The translations under genes and the position numbers were made by a program. From Anoplopoma fimbria (taxonomy: Eukaryota; Chordata; Actinopteri; Perciformes; Anoplopomatidae), in contig NC_072458.1 of NCBI RefSeq assembly GCF_027596085.1, positions 16,972,433 to 17,036,432 of the forward strand: a stretch of 64,000 nt of DNA, in the 5' to 3' direction. Positions 36,601-55,794 of this stretch are shown piece by piece (the stretch's first letter is position 1; each line of letters opens with the position of its first letter). The notes beneath the pieces are model-generated. The model did not search any database, was not told the DNA's origin, and saw only the letters and a list, made by a program, of their open reading frames with translations.

Positions 36601-37197
36601 GTGACAAAGAACACTGGAACAGTTACCATGGAAAACTAAGCTATATTATTTTAAACAATTCAACCAAATAAACTAGTTTTAGTAGTATTTAAGTAGTAGT
36701 ATTTAAACCTTCTTTTGTTTGTATTTTTTTCCTATTGAGCTTGACCTGAAAGTGCAACATATTAAGAGGAAAATTGTGCAGTATTTTAAAGGCAAATACA
36801 ACAGTGTAAAAATATGTCAGTTGTCTTGAATATAAGCTACTGAATAAGCAATTTCTAAAATGAAGATCCAACTAAAACAATGAGATGATTTCAAGCGATT
36901 CAAATGTTTAGGCAAAAAGTAGGAATTTCATTTACAAATTCATGTCCAAACACAATAACAACAGTGTGCTAATTTGAACTCGTCTCACCGTCAACATGAA
37001 TCTTCATCTCGCAGACTCATCTGAACTAAGCCAACAAATGCCCTCATCTGCTGTTGTGTTTCCACCTCAACGTCAGCTGAGCATAAGCAACGCCGTCGAG
37101 TCAAGAGAGCGCAGCTTCATCAGCAGTCCTCATAGCGGCGCTCTCCTGGGACAGAGGAGACCCCACGGGGAGTCAGTGCATACACAACCATTCATTC

Positions 37198-37199
<2 letters not shown>
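33646..37199. other. Upstream of hivep3, no gene recognised
   Basis: Mostly AT-rich. The stretch near 35440-35600 (GGGGAACTCCACTGATTTCA onward) resembles a widespread teleost interspersed repeat from memory, but its limits are not visible. Open frames at 33888-34187 and 36244-36639 lack support. Confidence 0.35.
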
Positions 37200-37260
<61 letters not shown>

Positions 37261-37262
37261 TG
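37200..37262. repeat. (GT)n microsatellite
   Basis: About 30 GT units, followed by an alternating purine-pyrimidine tail with CATGCATGCA. Confidence 0.95.
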
Positions 37263-37767
37263 TGTGCGTGCATGCATGCACCTCTGGAGTGCTCCCCGGT
37301 CCACAGGGGGACAAGCCAAAGCAAGGGAGGTTTGGATGCACAACACAGGGAGCTCATTCACTCCCGGTCTGAGCTGTGAGCTTTAATACATACACAGTCC
37401 ACGAACCACTCACTATACGCACTCTCCCTCTCCTTCATTCACACACAAGCACAAACAGCCTCGCTGCAGGAGCTGCACAGTCTGCATATGTTTAAAACGG
37501 CAACAAAAATATTAATTTCAAATGTCTCCTTTTGCTCCGAGTGTGATTCCACAAATGAGTCTCGGTTTTGTTTTTCTTGTCACACACACACATTCACTCA
37601 CTGATGGAGCAGCCTTTTACAAATAACAAAGAACCTGAATGGAGAAAATCCCTCACATCATGTCACTACCATCACCGCACACAAATGAAAATCACAGTGA
37701 GATGACAGAGAGAGAGAGAGAGGATATCAATTCATTTTTTTGTTCTTTTTTTTTTTTTTTTTTTTAC

Positions 37768-37804
37768 CTGGTAGCAGGTGGTGTTGTCCTCCGATTGTGA
37801 ATGA
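37768..37804 (-). other. Candidate untranslated exon upstream of hivep3
   Basis: On the minus strand a long CT-rich tract ends in GTTTCCAG and is followed by 37 bases ending CTACCAG before GTAAAA. This makes a well-formed small exon with both splice signals, in the right orientation to be a hivep3 5'UTR exon. There is no transcript evidence. Confidence 0.25.
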
Positions 37805-37849
37805 CTGGAAACGGGGAGAGCAGAGAGAGCCAGGAGGGAGGTGAAGTGA

Positions 37850-37851
<2 letters not shown>

Positions 37852-37883
<32 letters not shown>
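37852..37883. repeat. (GA)n microsatellite
   Basis: About 16 GA units. On the minus strand it forms the pyrimidine tract of the candidate exon at 37768-37804. Confidence 0.9.
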
Positions 37884-37888
<5 letters not shown>

Positions 37889-38219
37889 TGAATGAGAGTG
37901 ACGGAGAAGAGAGAGGGGTAATCGAGTCTCCGCTCTACGTGCACTGGGCTGACAAACAGGTAGCCGAGTATATTATGCGTATGAATGAGGAGGAGGGGAC
38001 ACTGTCTACCGTATGTATCTCCACCTCCTTCACACGCACACCCCCCGTCCACCCTCCACCCTCCACCCCCAGCGTCTCTCTTTCAGGTCAAAGTGAAGTA
38101 GCAGCTCCTTATTTGGAAGTTGACGTAAGCTTGTGTTTCGTTTGGCAGCGGTCTGGAGCTGCACAGCTGGCAAAGCGGCGCGAGGTAGAGGGGCAGGGTG
38201 AGTGGTTGGTGTTTTTAAT

Positions 38220-38393
38220 TTGATCGGAAAAAAAGGGGTGGAGAGTGGGTGGGTGGGGGTTACTTCATATTTTTAAGACACAGATATCCCCATTCAGGTC
38301 TCACTTTCCGGCATAGGTGGAGAGCTATTGCTGCTGGATTCTGAGAAAAAAAAAACCTGGAAAATAAGAAAAACATTTAAGGCACCCGCATTG

Positions 38394-38425
<32 letters not shown>

Positions 38426-39470
38426 TGGGCACAGGGATCCAGTTTTTAAGAGCAGCTCTGGAGAATGTCCCAACACCACAGCACAGCATCCACGCTCCTG
38501 CCAGGGGTCCGTCTGAAACGAGTCCAGGCAGCTCTCTGACATCACTCTCCGCTCTGTTATGCCACGGGTCTCCCCCTCCCTCCCCCTTCCCTCGCTCCCC
38601 CCACCCACCCAACTGACTCTCTTTTTTTTTTTTTTTTTTTCTCTCAGCAGGTCTAAAAGCTTGCAGACATGTGGAGCATTGAGGGAATACCAGCCGGTGG
38701 GATGAAGGCAGGCGGTCAGCCACTCATCTGGAAAAAGGAGAAGCTGAGAGGGGGGAATGGAAGAGAGCCCAGGGTGTCCATCCTGCACCGGGCAACAGAG
38801 AGCCCTTGTGAGTAGGGCTCCAGATAAAAAAAAAAAAAAAAATGGTATGTGAAGGCCTGCGGTACTGACATTTCTGGATTAAGGCTGATGATAGACACAT
38901 TTTTTTTTCACTATATAGACTATTACCTGACCCTAAAAGTCACCTCTAAAGCCGCTTCTTTGAATACTGCCAACATCAGATTGGATATATTTTCAATCTG
39001 CTGTAAAATACTACCTGTATTTTTTTTTTATACACACAACAAAGACAATCAGGTAACCTACTGTATGTGCTGCAGGGCAGATGAGGGAGAGGTGGAAAAA
39101 GGTGAGCAGGTAGGCGAGGAAGGTCATGTGATGAGACAGAGAGAAAAAGTCTGAGGGCATTCTGGGGGACGGGTAGAGGAAACGGCTAATAAAACAACCT
39201 GGGGAGGAAATGTGGCTGGAGGGAGCGACAGAGAGGAAGAATGTGATACTTCCTCTGCAATGGTTTGATGGCACCTGACTGGACAACAGGTTCCACCACC
39301 TGTTTATGTCAATGAACCATCTCCTAATATTTACATTACAGTAGTGGATGGAAACATTCATTTGAATTGTCTTTTGGGGAAATTTTCTGGAATGTCATTG
39401 TAGTTTCTGTCAGCAATCACAGCAAGCATTATTATTTAACGAAAAAAAACAATGTGTTATTTTTAGGCAC
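38220..39470. other. A/T homopolymer-rich stretch, no gene recognised
   Basis: Contains poly-A at 38394-38415 and 38827-38842 and poly-T at 38620-38640. The long open frames here are low-complexity artefacts. Confidence 0.4.
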
Positions 39471-39840
39471 TCATATGCACATCAGCCGCTCTTGCCGTTT
39501 TGATCGTTCATCATTTAAGACGTTACCCCAGAAAGTACCGCATTATCAACCCCAATTGCACTTCCTGTCTATAACAAGTGTTTTTTGGCAACAGCTGTAC
39601 TATATTTCTCACCCTCAGTGGTAAAATCCTCCCACATTGGATTTCACTGGCAGAACAAACTGATGCACAAATCAGACTTTTTCTGTTCCACTACCGATAC
39701 CTGGGTTACATTTAGGCCGATACAGGGTACCAATCCGATACCAGTGTTGAATAAATCAACTGTATGCTTCACTGGGATCATTCTTTGACCTGAAAGGCAA
39801 CATCAAGCTCGACTGAAAGATTGCTTTACCAGCACTGCAA

Positions 39841-40630
39841 AACAAAATTTAACAACTCACTACTTGCCGGAGCCCCTGGCGTCGGCCATCAGACCCCTGG
39901 AGCTTGTCCAGAAAGCTGCAGCACGTCTGGTGTTCAATCGCCCCAAGTTCTCTCACACAACTTCCCTTCTCCGTTCTCTACACTGGCTCCCTGTAAGAGC
40001 TCGCATCCAGTTTAAGACTCTGGTGCTAGCCTACAGGGCAGTGAAAGGAACAGCTCCTTCCTATCTCCAGGCCATGGTCAAGCCCTACACCCCCGCCCGA
40101 CCACTTCGCTCTGCTGCCTCGGGGCGATTGGTTGCCCCGTCGCTCAGAGGTCCCTGCGGCCGATCCACCCGGTCACAGCTTTTTTCTGTCCTGGCCCCTC
40201 AGTGGTGGAATGAACTCCCCACTGACGTCAGGACAGCAGAGTCGCTGCCCATCTTTCGGCGCAGGCTGAAAACTCACCTCTTCATGAAGTACTACCCTGA
40301 GCCTTCCTCGTAGCACTTATTGCATTCGTATTAGTTGTTGCACTTATTGTATTCGTATTCGTTTACTGCACTTATCCTATTCGTATTAGTTTGTAGCACT
40401 TATTATATTCGTATTAGTCTGTTGCAATTATTGTTTTCATAGTAATTTGCTTCTGCACTATACTTTTGCTCTGGTTTATGCTTTAAGATGCTTGTTTAAG
40501 AAAGGAGATGCACTTATGACTTCTGGTGACTAGTAGTTCTCTTGAATACCTATGTTGAATACACTTCCTGTAAGTCGCTTTGGATAAAAGCGTCTGCTAA
40601 ATGACTGTAATGTAATGTAATGTAATGTAA
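39841..40630 (+). mobile_element. 3' end of an L2/Rex1-type LINE retrotransposon
   Basis: A plus-strand frame (39864-40313) encodes the C-terminus of a LINE ORF2 reverse-transcriptase protein. Landmarks are LELVQKAAARLVFN, SLHWLPVRARIQFK, VLAYRAVKGTAPSYL, PQWWNELP and FRRRLKTHLF. It is followed by TTTGGATAAAAGCGTCTGCT and a (TGTAA)n tail at about 40607-40630, typical of teleost L2-like elements. The copy is 5'-truncated and cannot move by itself, though this tail of the frame is intact. Confidence 0.88.
40313..40440 (+). repeat. Tandem repeat in the LINE 3'UTR, ~32-bp unit
   Basis: About four copies of a unit like GCACTTATTGTATTCGTATT with variable spacers, directly after the ORF2 stop. Confidence 0.8.
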
Positions 40631-40775
40631 CAAATAAATGTACGGAATTGTTATTTATTACAATCATGATATCGACACCAAACCAGCCCATTGTCACCGA
40701 TACCGGATACCAGCTATTTGAGTAAGTATCCAACCGTTAACCGATATCAATATCAGTATCGGTGCATCTCTAGAC

Positions 40776-42539
40776 AACAAGAAACAAGAAAACATTTTTA
40801 CAGAGTGCTGTAAATCCCTGTTCAATGCTGAATTTGGGACTAACTGCACGTCTGCCAATGTATCATCGGTAATACATCCATCACCACGCATGTGTATTAA
40901 CTTTCGCACGGCAAGATGGAGGATATTTTCGTTATTTTCCTTTTTTCTTTTACAAATAACATCCTAAACACCTTGCCATTTATGATAAATGACTGTTTAT
41001 AGAGGCATAAATCAGCTGGAAATAAAGGTGGCTTTTGCTTTCAACATATTTCGGTTTGTTGTCATATTATTTAAGCATGACATGAAGACTAATATTGGCT
41101 CAGTAAATCGGTCGTACTCCACTTGTCAGCCCGCTCTGGAGGTGACAGAGCTGCCAGTGTTGAGCTCTTTCACAGCGGAGGCTCGCCTCGCTGCAGCTGG
41201 GGCTTGTCTGGATGGCCTTGTCACAGTGTGAACATCATGCTACCCAAACACATTTCCTCAACAGGAATATTTCTTTTTGTTCGGAATGTAGGACAGGGAA
41301 GGGAAGGAAACAAACAGATAAGGTCTCACAATACTGACCTCTTTTTGCTAAACAGAACACAGTGAATTCATTTTATACCTCAAGCTACACAATACATTAA
41401 CATTTAGCAGTGGCTGAATAGAAATGAGGGCTATTTTTAACAATGCAGATGGAGATGATGTTAAGCCAGCATTTTATTTGCAGCATAGCGTTTATCCTGC
41501 TTTACTAAAGCTGACATACACCTGTGGTGGAGAAGTAAGGGTCTTTTATGGAAATAACAGCACACACTTGTGCTTTGCAAAGGTTGAAAAGGCACAACTG
41601 TGCGTATGTAAGAATCACCATTTATGGGTGGTCAAGCAGCTCAAGTACTTTAACCTCTCTTTAACCCCTAAAGCCTTGTGTGTTCCTTTTGTATCGTCCG
41701 TCTAAATCAATCGCATAATCTTTAACAGCAAACTACATTAGAACAGACTTTAGCAGGAAGCCTTCGGCCTAGAAGAACGCACGCTTCAAGTAAAAGCCTC
41801 CAGGGGGGAAATCAGGCGGTTAATGCCTCCGGCTGGAGGAAGAAACTAAATGCATGCTCATGTGCTGTATGTTTTACTACTCATACATGGCTGCTGTATG
41901 CTCATAAAGGGCAACAAGGCTATCACATGTTTAAATGTGTGTCTAAATAAATAACTGGGGTGACATCACCTGAGTGGCTCGGCTTAGACAGGACAAATAT
42001 AAAAACAGAAAGCCTGTGTTACAAAAGATTTTTAGCTATTTGCGGTTCCTTAATGCAATTTACCCATGGATGTACAGATAACTATCACTGGATTACTTTG
42101 ATACTGAAGAAAAGTTAAAAACATGACGTTCTGGCGTTGTAAGGAGCATCTTTTTTTTCCATGACTTCGATTTTTGGATGTGTATTCATGATCGGATTAT
42201 GATATCCTGTTGTATGTGGAACCTCTGCATGCAACTCAGTCCATCTCAGCTCAGTGTCTTTGCCTCATGTCTCCCTCGATTTCATACACCCAAATCAACC
42301 AAAACCAACACAGTGGAGCTTCGTGCCATGAAACCCAAACAACGAGCAGGGTTATGCTTCAGTAACAGCATGTTTACGTGATAATCAGTTCTAGGGACAA
42401 CTTTCTCATTACTTTTAGTCATTTTATCCATTGTTTTCATAAAAAGAAAAACTGCCTGGCAGTTGTATGCCTCCCCCAACAAGCCATGTTGCAGTTTACA
42501 TCCATGTTTTTTCCAAAATGGCATCGCTTCAAATTGTCA
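40776..42539. other. Intergenic, no gene recognised
   Basis: No coding signal. The stretch at 41755-41840 (CCTTCGGCCTAGAAG onward) may be a fragment of the repeat at 42540-42800. Confidence 0.35.
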
Positions 42540-42800
42540 TAATTAGCATATGAATTCTTGAGTTATGGCCATAAATCGTGTTTTGTGAGGGTCCCAGAGA
42601 CATTTGATTACCAAATTCTAACCAGTTCATCCTTAAATCCAGGTGGATGTTTGTGCCATTTTGAAAAAAAATGTCCTCCATGTGTTCTTGAGACATTAAA
42701 AGAATGGACAGGATGGATAGGCGACCCCGAAAACATAAAGCCTCTAGCCACGGCTGAAGCCTACGCAGAGGCATCAAAATATAAAATTATAGAAGCTTAA
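42540..42800 (+). repeat. Teleost interspersed repeat fragment
   Basis: Segments TTGAGTTATGGCCATAAA, CAGTTCATCCTTAAATCCA, TTCTTGAGACATTAAAAGAA and CCGAAAACATAAAGCCTC follow the order of a short repeat very frequent in fish genomes (from memory). No coding capacity. Confidence 0.5.
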
Positions 42801-49000
<6,200 letters not shown>

Positions 49001-49004
49001 TGTG

Positions 49005-49090
<86 letters not shown>

Positions 49091-49097
49091 CGTGCGT
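49001..49097. repeat. (GT)n microsatellite
   Basis: Long GT run with a few CG-containing units at each end. Confidence 0.95.
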
Positions 49098-49336
49098 CCA
49101 CAAGGTGATTTGTGAATGAGAACTGCAGCTGACAGGCCTTCTGCCTAACAGGCTGCTCTCTCCACGGGGGTCGCAGAACCAAGAGGCCCTTCCACCTCGC
49201 GGAGCAACACAAGCTGGGTCCATACGCCGCCTCCAGGGTCACTGACAGCATCCAACCCCTTCCAGCAGAGGGCTGCAGCTCAGCCAAGGGCCTAACAACT
49301 CTCAGCGAGCGCACACATGCTCCGATTCCCATGCAC

Positions 49337-49340
<4 letters not shown>

Positions 49341-49381
<41 letters not shown>

Positions 49382-49386
49382 AACAC
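49341..49386. repeat. (CA)n microsatellite
   Basis: About 17 CA units, then AAACAC variants. Confidence 0.93.
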
Positions 49387-49516
49387 ACTGCTTGTAAACA
49401 CGACACTTAACACCCGAGCATACGGTGTCCACAAAGCACACGTGCAAGCTTTTCTGCCAACGCGTTTCCCCGTACACACAAGCACATGGGCAAGAAAATG
49501 CGTAGGCAAGGATGTA

Positions 49517-49520
<4 letters not shown>

Positions 49521-49599
<79 letters not shown>
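49521..49599. repeat. (CA)n microsatellite
   Basis: About 39 CA units. Confidence 0.96.
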
Positions 49600-52500
49600 G
49601 CGAGTTTATCCTTTCATTAACAAGGATGAGAGTCAATTTCCGCTCCCATCGTCTTCGGCCGGCTGCCGGCGGGGAGGAAATCTGTTCGCTCACGGCAGAT
49701 TTGACATTAAAGCTTGTGTCTTTTTGCTGCTGGGGGAAGTCCTAGTGATGGATGACCAGGGCCACCCTAGGGTCCCCCCCGCTGCATGACTAGCTGGAAT
49801 GTTGTCACCCTTATCTACGTTTGGATCAATGCGTTTGCGCACACTATACACATCCTCACTCGCATGTGAGTGCGGGGATACATGACACATCTTAAATCAT
49901 AAGCACAAGGTTCTGCGCAAGTTTTCAATGATTTATTACTGCTGTGGTCGCTTACAGTTAAAAAAAATAGCATTTTCCCGGTTTCGAAAGGCAAGAGCAT
50001 GGGGTTTGATGATGTATTGCACCGGGAAGCGATTTGTTCCAATGAGAGTAATGCAAGTTCAGCGTTATGTACAGTAACCGCTGTAGGTCATTTCATACTT
50101 CCTGTTTAAACTGTAGAGGAGGGTCGGATTCAATGTTGTGATGTCCTGAACTGGCTTTTTAAAGGGTAACATTGCTGTTTTTTCCATGTTCTTGTGTCAA
50201 AAGTGACAAATGGGGAAAACCATTTTTGAAATTGGTCAACTATTGAGGGAACACACTTTAGCTGCCAGCCGCTAATCGTTCTAAGCAACTCCTCACCGAC
50301 AATGTACAGTAAATCCACAAAAGTTTTTGGGACGTAATGGTTCAGATTGTTACTTTTAGTGCCTGACAACATTATGTAAGGACGCTACAGAGAAATTAAA
50401 CGCTTTTCTTTACCTTTTGCTCTGATTGAAAATAGAGTGTTTTATGTTAATTTGTTAATATTGGCTCTGGGACATTGTAATGGCCATTTGTCTTTTTTTA
50501 AGACATATTAGAAACATAACTAGATAATCCTGTATTAGTCCCAGCGGGACTAATAAAGGAAATTTGCACTATTAATCAAATATTGGAGAAATTAAACGAC
50601 TGATTAAGCAATAATGAAAACAATGGTTAGCTGCAGTCCTTCCATAGAGTAAAAACTGTAAAGTGACAAAAGTTGGAGCCATCTTTTAAACTTAGCTGCT
50701 TAAAACAGGGAATGTGAAACATTGTCTTTTTATAAAGACCTTATTCAGAATTTACTCAGCAAAGTTGTCCGGATAACTAAAGAAACCTGCTTCTTGGAAC
50801 TGGTCCCTGGCCGGATTCCTTTTCTTGTAAACTTTTACTTTGATTCGATAGTTGGATTTTATTTAAAATTTGAACGGCTAATATGTATGTAGTGTCTGCA
50901 TGAGTGTCTGCATGACTGTGACCAACTTTTAACATTTATATCTTTGGCTTCTTTTGTTGTAAAAACATGTCCAAAATGAAGGCCATTGTCTGCTTAAAAC
51001 GCACAAGTTTGTATGACATGTCGATTGACTACGTCTGAAGGCAAGTGTCCTGAATTACCACACTCGAAGGCGGGGTGCAAAGTTTCTTGTAATAAGTGAT
51101 TAATATATACAAGTTATATATGAGTTTAAATATGAGAATCATAGTGCACACTTTCTGACTTTCAGCTTTTCATTTTAGACAAGACATTAATGCCGTTGCA
51201 TACATTTTACAAAAAGAACAATACATTATTTCTATTAAATATATAATTTATACCTTTTAATATATATTTTTTCATTCATTCTATCTATTTTAATAAGTGA
51301 GAGGATGGTATTCAAGAGATCGCTACAAATAAATCGTACTTAAAGCAGTGTTAACTTAATAGATATAGTGCTAAATGGATTCCTTTCTTTTTCTTTTAAT
51401 TGCGTCTTTTTTTCTGAAATACAAAAATTGTCGGACGTGTCCCGCGCAATTCCAACGTCGAAAAACTGCAGATGGTATTCAACGATCCAACATCTACTAT
51501 ATTTGAAGCATAATAACTCCTTAAGGTATCTTGAAAAAGTATAATTTTTGGTTTCTCAGTCACTCAAGTTACATAGTGGCTCAAGTAACACAAACGTTTG
51601 AACGCAGGAAACCCGGCCATAATATCTACTACGTGTTTAATTCTAAAATGAAACCATATTTTCTTATGTATTTCCTGTCAACAATATTCCACTTCTTCTC
51701 CTGGGTAAACAGAGTTCTACTCTCCCGCCTAGAAGACTGTTCACTTTATGTTTCAATAAGGTTCAGATTGTCCGTCTGCTTGGCATGTTCTCCCTTCACT
51801 GAGTGCCTAGAAGAGTGATATGGACAACACCCGTGAAGCTCTCCAAGTGCCCCTCACATTTCACCTGCCACCAAGGACACTGTAACGACTGACATCTGAG
51901 GGATGAGGCACCTCCATAAGAAGGGAGCTGCATGAATATCAATGTTGTCCTCTCCGGCTCCGCTGCCCTTGGCTGAACAGAGGGACCTTTGACAGGGCGG
52001 CAGCAGAAAAAAAAAGGAAAAAAAAACAAGAGCGTATGCCATTTCATAATGCAACAGCACGCCGTGGGACCTCGGGACACGCTCTGAGGCTTCGCACGCC
52101 GCGCAAATGTTTACCATACCACCACGGTATGTGTTATGAGCCCGGCATAGGTCAACTCTGAGACTGGTCCCCCTTTTTGAGCCGGGCTGCTCGTGTCCAG
52201 TGTCAAGAAAAAACACACACACCATTCTGTCCTCCAGTGGAAAACACAGTGAAAGCAGTTTGGGCTTCGGGCCTATCGGAGCCACAAGAAGCCCATTATG
52301 CTCCCACTTTAGCACCAATGGAGGAGAGGCAACTCTAACCTACGCAGATCCATAACAGACAAACAGCACCGTGGATAAGGGCCATAATGATGTTTTTTTT
52401 TTGTTTATGCTTGATACACTGGAAGACACTTCCAAGAGCTTGGTAAGTTGTTCCAGTTAAAAGTGCTGGCAAAACACATTACAGCAGGCATCAAAAATAT

Positions 52501-52922
52501 ATATGTATGCAAATACTATTTCCCTTTGCTACTTTTAATCACTTATTGATACAAAACAATAATGATTTAACGTATATCCAGTAAAAAAGATTTTATAATG
52601 CTTTTAATGGGAAAACACTCTAGCAGTACAGCAGAGTTTGAAATATCTCTGCCCCCCCCCCCCCCATATGTGCAATGTCTTCCTTATGACACATCTTCAG
52701 TGACTGGGTTGGGCGAAAAAGCTAAAAAAAAAAAAGCTAAAAAAACCCCATTGGATTCTACAATTCCCATAATGCAACTGAATAGCTTCCTTCGTCAAAC
52801 ACTCCTTAATGACATCATCCTTTCCTAGTCATACATTATAAAAACAGTTTAATAAGGTTGAGTCTTTACTCTGAGTGCAAGTAAACCAATCAAAATGAGT
52901 AAAAATCTTTGGATTGCTCCTT

Positions 52923-52925
<3 letters not shown>
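49600..52925. other. Intergenic, no gene recognised
   Basis: AT-rich. The stretch 50575-50640 on the minus strand reads like a common fish repeat (AGCTAACCATTGTTTTCATT then TAATCAGTCGTTTAAT). A short perfect hairpin, TTAGTCCC-AGC-GGGACTAA, is at 50535-50553. Confidence 0.35.

Positions 52926-52926
<1 letters not shown>

Positions 52927-52992
<66 letters not shown>
52927..52992. repeat. (TA)n microsatellite
   Basis: About 33 TA units with one AAATA interruption, directly abutting the Tc1-type element. Confidence 0.95.
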
Positions 52993-53227
52993 CAGTACCA
53001 GTCAAAAGTGTGGACACACCTTCTCATTCAACTACTTTGAAGAATCTAAAATATAAAACATATTCTGGTTTGTTGAGCATTTGTTTGTTTACCACATAAT
53101 TCCATATGTGTTCCTTCATAGTTGGGATGTCTTCAATATTAATCTACAATGTAGAAAAGAATAAAAAAAGAAAAATAAAGAAAAACCATTGAATGAGAAG
53201 GTGTGTCCAAACTTTTGACTGGTACTG
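52993..53227. mobile_element. Tc1/mariner-type MITE
   Basis: Ends are ~39-bp inverted repeats with one mismatch, starting CAGTACCAGTCAAAAGT and ending with its complement, flanked by TA on both sides. The middle (about 155 bp) is non-coding. This is a non-autonomous Tc1-like element of a type abundant in teleosts. Confidence 0.9.
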
Positions 53228-53230
53228 TAT

Positions 53231-55750
53231 ATGGCCGGTAAACATAAATAATGCATTCTGTGCTTTGAATGGATACATGAGGTCAACGTCGCCGTGACCA
53301 GCCGGCCCACAGCAACAAATGTCAGGCGCTGATTGATGGCGGTACACGGCATCAAACCTGACTGCTGGAACACAGTGTAGAGTCGTGGATTGTTATGTCC
53401 CCCTGAGCATCCCTCCTGAGGTGAAGGACAACTCCGGGGGACAGAAAGAAATGATAATAAACAAACCACAGTCACAGGCGGGGACAACTTAACCGGACTG
53501 AGAGGAAGTCTCAGGTTCTGGTTAGGGGTTTAAAGTGCTGCATGTACTGCACACACCATGACTTTACTGTAATGCAATGAGAGACAAATCACTTTACTCT
53601 GGCCTGGGTCATTATATGCATCCGTTTGTATCGGTGATGTACAGCACTGTATTGCTGCCGCCATGATAACTTAATATGTACTCCGTTTCTTGGTATTACA
53701 AGAGGCTTTTCACGTTATGACAGCATCTTTTTCGTAACACGTGGTGGTACTGTGCTAACAGGCGTGCACTGAATAAGCTGCACTAAACATAAACAAGCCT
53801 AAAACGATCATAATAATGTAAATGAATCTAGTAAATCGGCAGAAAATGAATCAAAAGGAACTTTGATATTCAATTAAGATTTAAATCATGTATTAACAAA
53901 ATGTGAAATACTTGCTGCATCCAGCTTCTTTAATGTAAGTGTTTTCTGCTTTTGTCTGTTCTATGGGATTGTATATTCACTGCATTTGTAAGCATTTTTT
54001 TTTAACAGAAACAGGGACTTAATATTTTAAGTGAGTATGAAAATAATCATCATTTGTAGACCAATGCTCCCTCCCTCCTAATCTGATATCATAATAATAG
54101 GCATCCTCTTATTGATCTAATATATTGTAAACCCAGAAAGATATAGCTCGTCTTTGTGCCAAGGAATGTTGTCAGCCTTTTCCGAAGAATCGGCACATTT
54201 AAAAAAAAAAATCTTGTGATAAAACCAATCACATTCACATTGGAGGAAATGAAAAAAATGCCTTGTTGTACCACTGAGTGTTTTTTTTTGCAGCAGAGTA
54301 ATGTTGCAAGCTACTGCTGTCCTCAGATGCCCTCTAATCCAGCAAGGCATCATTGCAATGAGGAGTGTTTCAGGGCTGCAGAGTTGATCCAGTACAGTAG
54401 GTCATTTTCTTGCTCTTTGAAGGCCACATTGTTCTTCTTTTTTTTTTTTTTAGAAATAGTAAAAAAAAAACACACAAGGGTTGCCGAAATCCACAGTAAC
54501 ATGGGACGTTTAAAGCTTATCCACTTGGCCACAACACTGACAATCCAAAATCAGCACAGCAATTTAAACTCAGTAGTGATTATGTAATGTTATCGGTGAT
54601 TTCATCCTGATGCCAACAACAAACAAACAAAAAAAAATATATATATATAAATCCGCCCTGAACAGTGCTGTTTCTCACGCATGATGTCATTCATGTTGGA
54701 TTCCTTGGAAGCAGGTTATGCAGAAATGTCCGGGCAGCAGGAAGCATTATGCGGGCGGTGGAGGAGCCGATGGCTTTCGTTTTCTGTTGCATGTGGGGAA
54801 ACAGCAACGCCACATTGCGTTAACACAAAACACCTATTTGAGTCTAAATATGCCACTCAATCAGATGCATTTATAGTAAAGAACACGTAATAATACACGT
54901 TTTTATAAATACTTAGGGTCTTTTTTTGTTCATTCGGCATTCATAAATACAGTTGTACTGGTTTTCACTCACAATGATCTCATACAAACACACACTGGGC
55001 AGAAGAGGGACTGGGCTAAAGAAAACCAGGGGGGAAAAATAAAATTGCAATAAAATAAATAAAAAATATATTTAAAAAATGAAATGTTCTCCACGGGGCA
55101 TGCGCTCTTACAGACGGATTAATAAAATATATTAAAAGAATCCAGATTGTTTTGAATGGAGGTTGGTTTGCTACAAACGATGATGTAGTGCAACAGAACA
55201 TGCTGTCGAATAAAAAAATAAAAAAATAAAAATGCCATTACCAAATATGATACACCAGTGTGAGACTGTCTTATTATGGAGATTTTAAAAATGTAACTGG
55301 GTAATTATTCGAGACATAAAAGACATGCACCCACGTGCAACAGTGGCATTACCTGGCATTATTGATCACCACGGTTTGAATCAGAGTACTACAGTTTTCT
55401 TTACAGTTTTACTACGTAGTAACCTGTCTCACACCGAGCCATGCAGTTTGTGCTCCTACAATCAGGGTCAAGCTGACGGGAATAACAATAAATTAAAAAA
55501 TAAAAATAAATAAATAAAGTGAAACTGCTTCATAAAACAGGACATTTCAACTCATGCAAGTGTTTCATAAAAAGGTCCACTTCTCTACAGTAACACCACT
55601 ATTCTAACATCACCTCAGCTGTATTAAACGACCAGCTGCGCACTGTTTCTATCTGACTACACGAGGCAAACTCCAGACGTTTATTTTGAAAATGAAATCA
55701 CTACTACTTCCGGTTTCGTTATGTCCCATTCTGGCTGACTTGCCGCAGCT
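53231..55750. other. Intergenic, no gene recognised
   Basis: No coding or repeat signature beyond A/T homopolymers. Confidence 0.35.
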
Positions 55751-55794
55751 CTCCTCCTCCTCCTCCTCTTCCTCCTCCTCCTCCTCCTCCTCCC
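55751..55794. repeat. (TCC)n microsatellite
   Basis: About 14 TCC units with one TTC variant. Open frames of poly-Ser or poly-Glu here are artefacts. Confidence 0.92.

Larger units (their letters stand above)
39690..40775. mobile_element. hAT-like DNA transposon remnant interrupted by a LINE
   Basis: The right part ends, on the minus strand, TAGAGATGCACCGATACTGA followed by repeated GATATCGG-type motifs. The left part has matching CCGATAC motifs (39708-39750). Such ends mark a common fish hAT-type repeat (from memory). The L2-like fragment lies between them, so it probably inserted later. The left boundary is uncertain. Confidence 0.4.

Noticed and set aside
38294..38788. 164-codon minus-strand frame
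   Set aside because: Built from homopolymer runs (poly-Lys, poly-Phe) and low complexity; no homology recognised.
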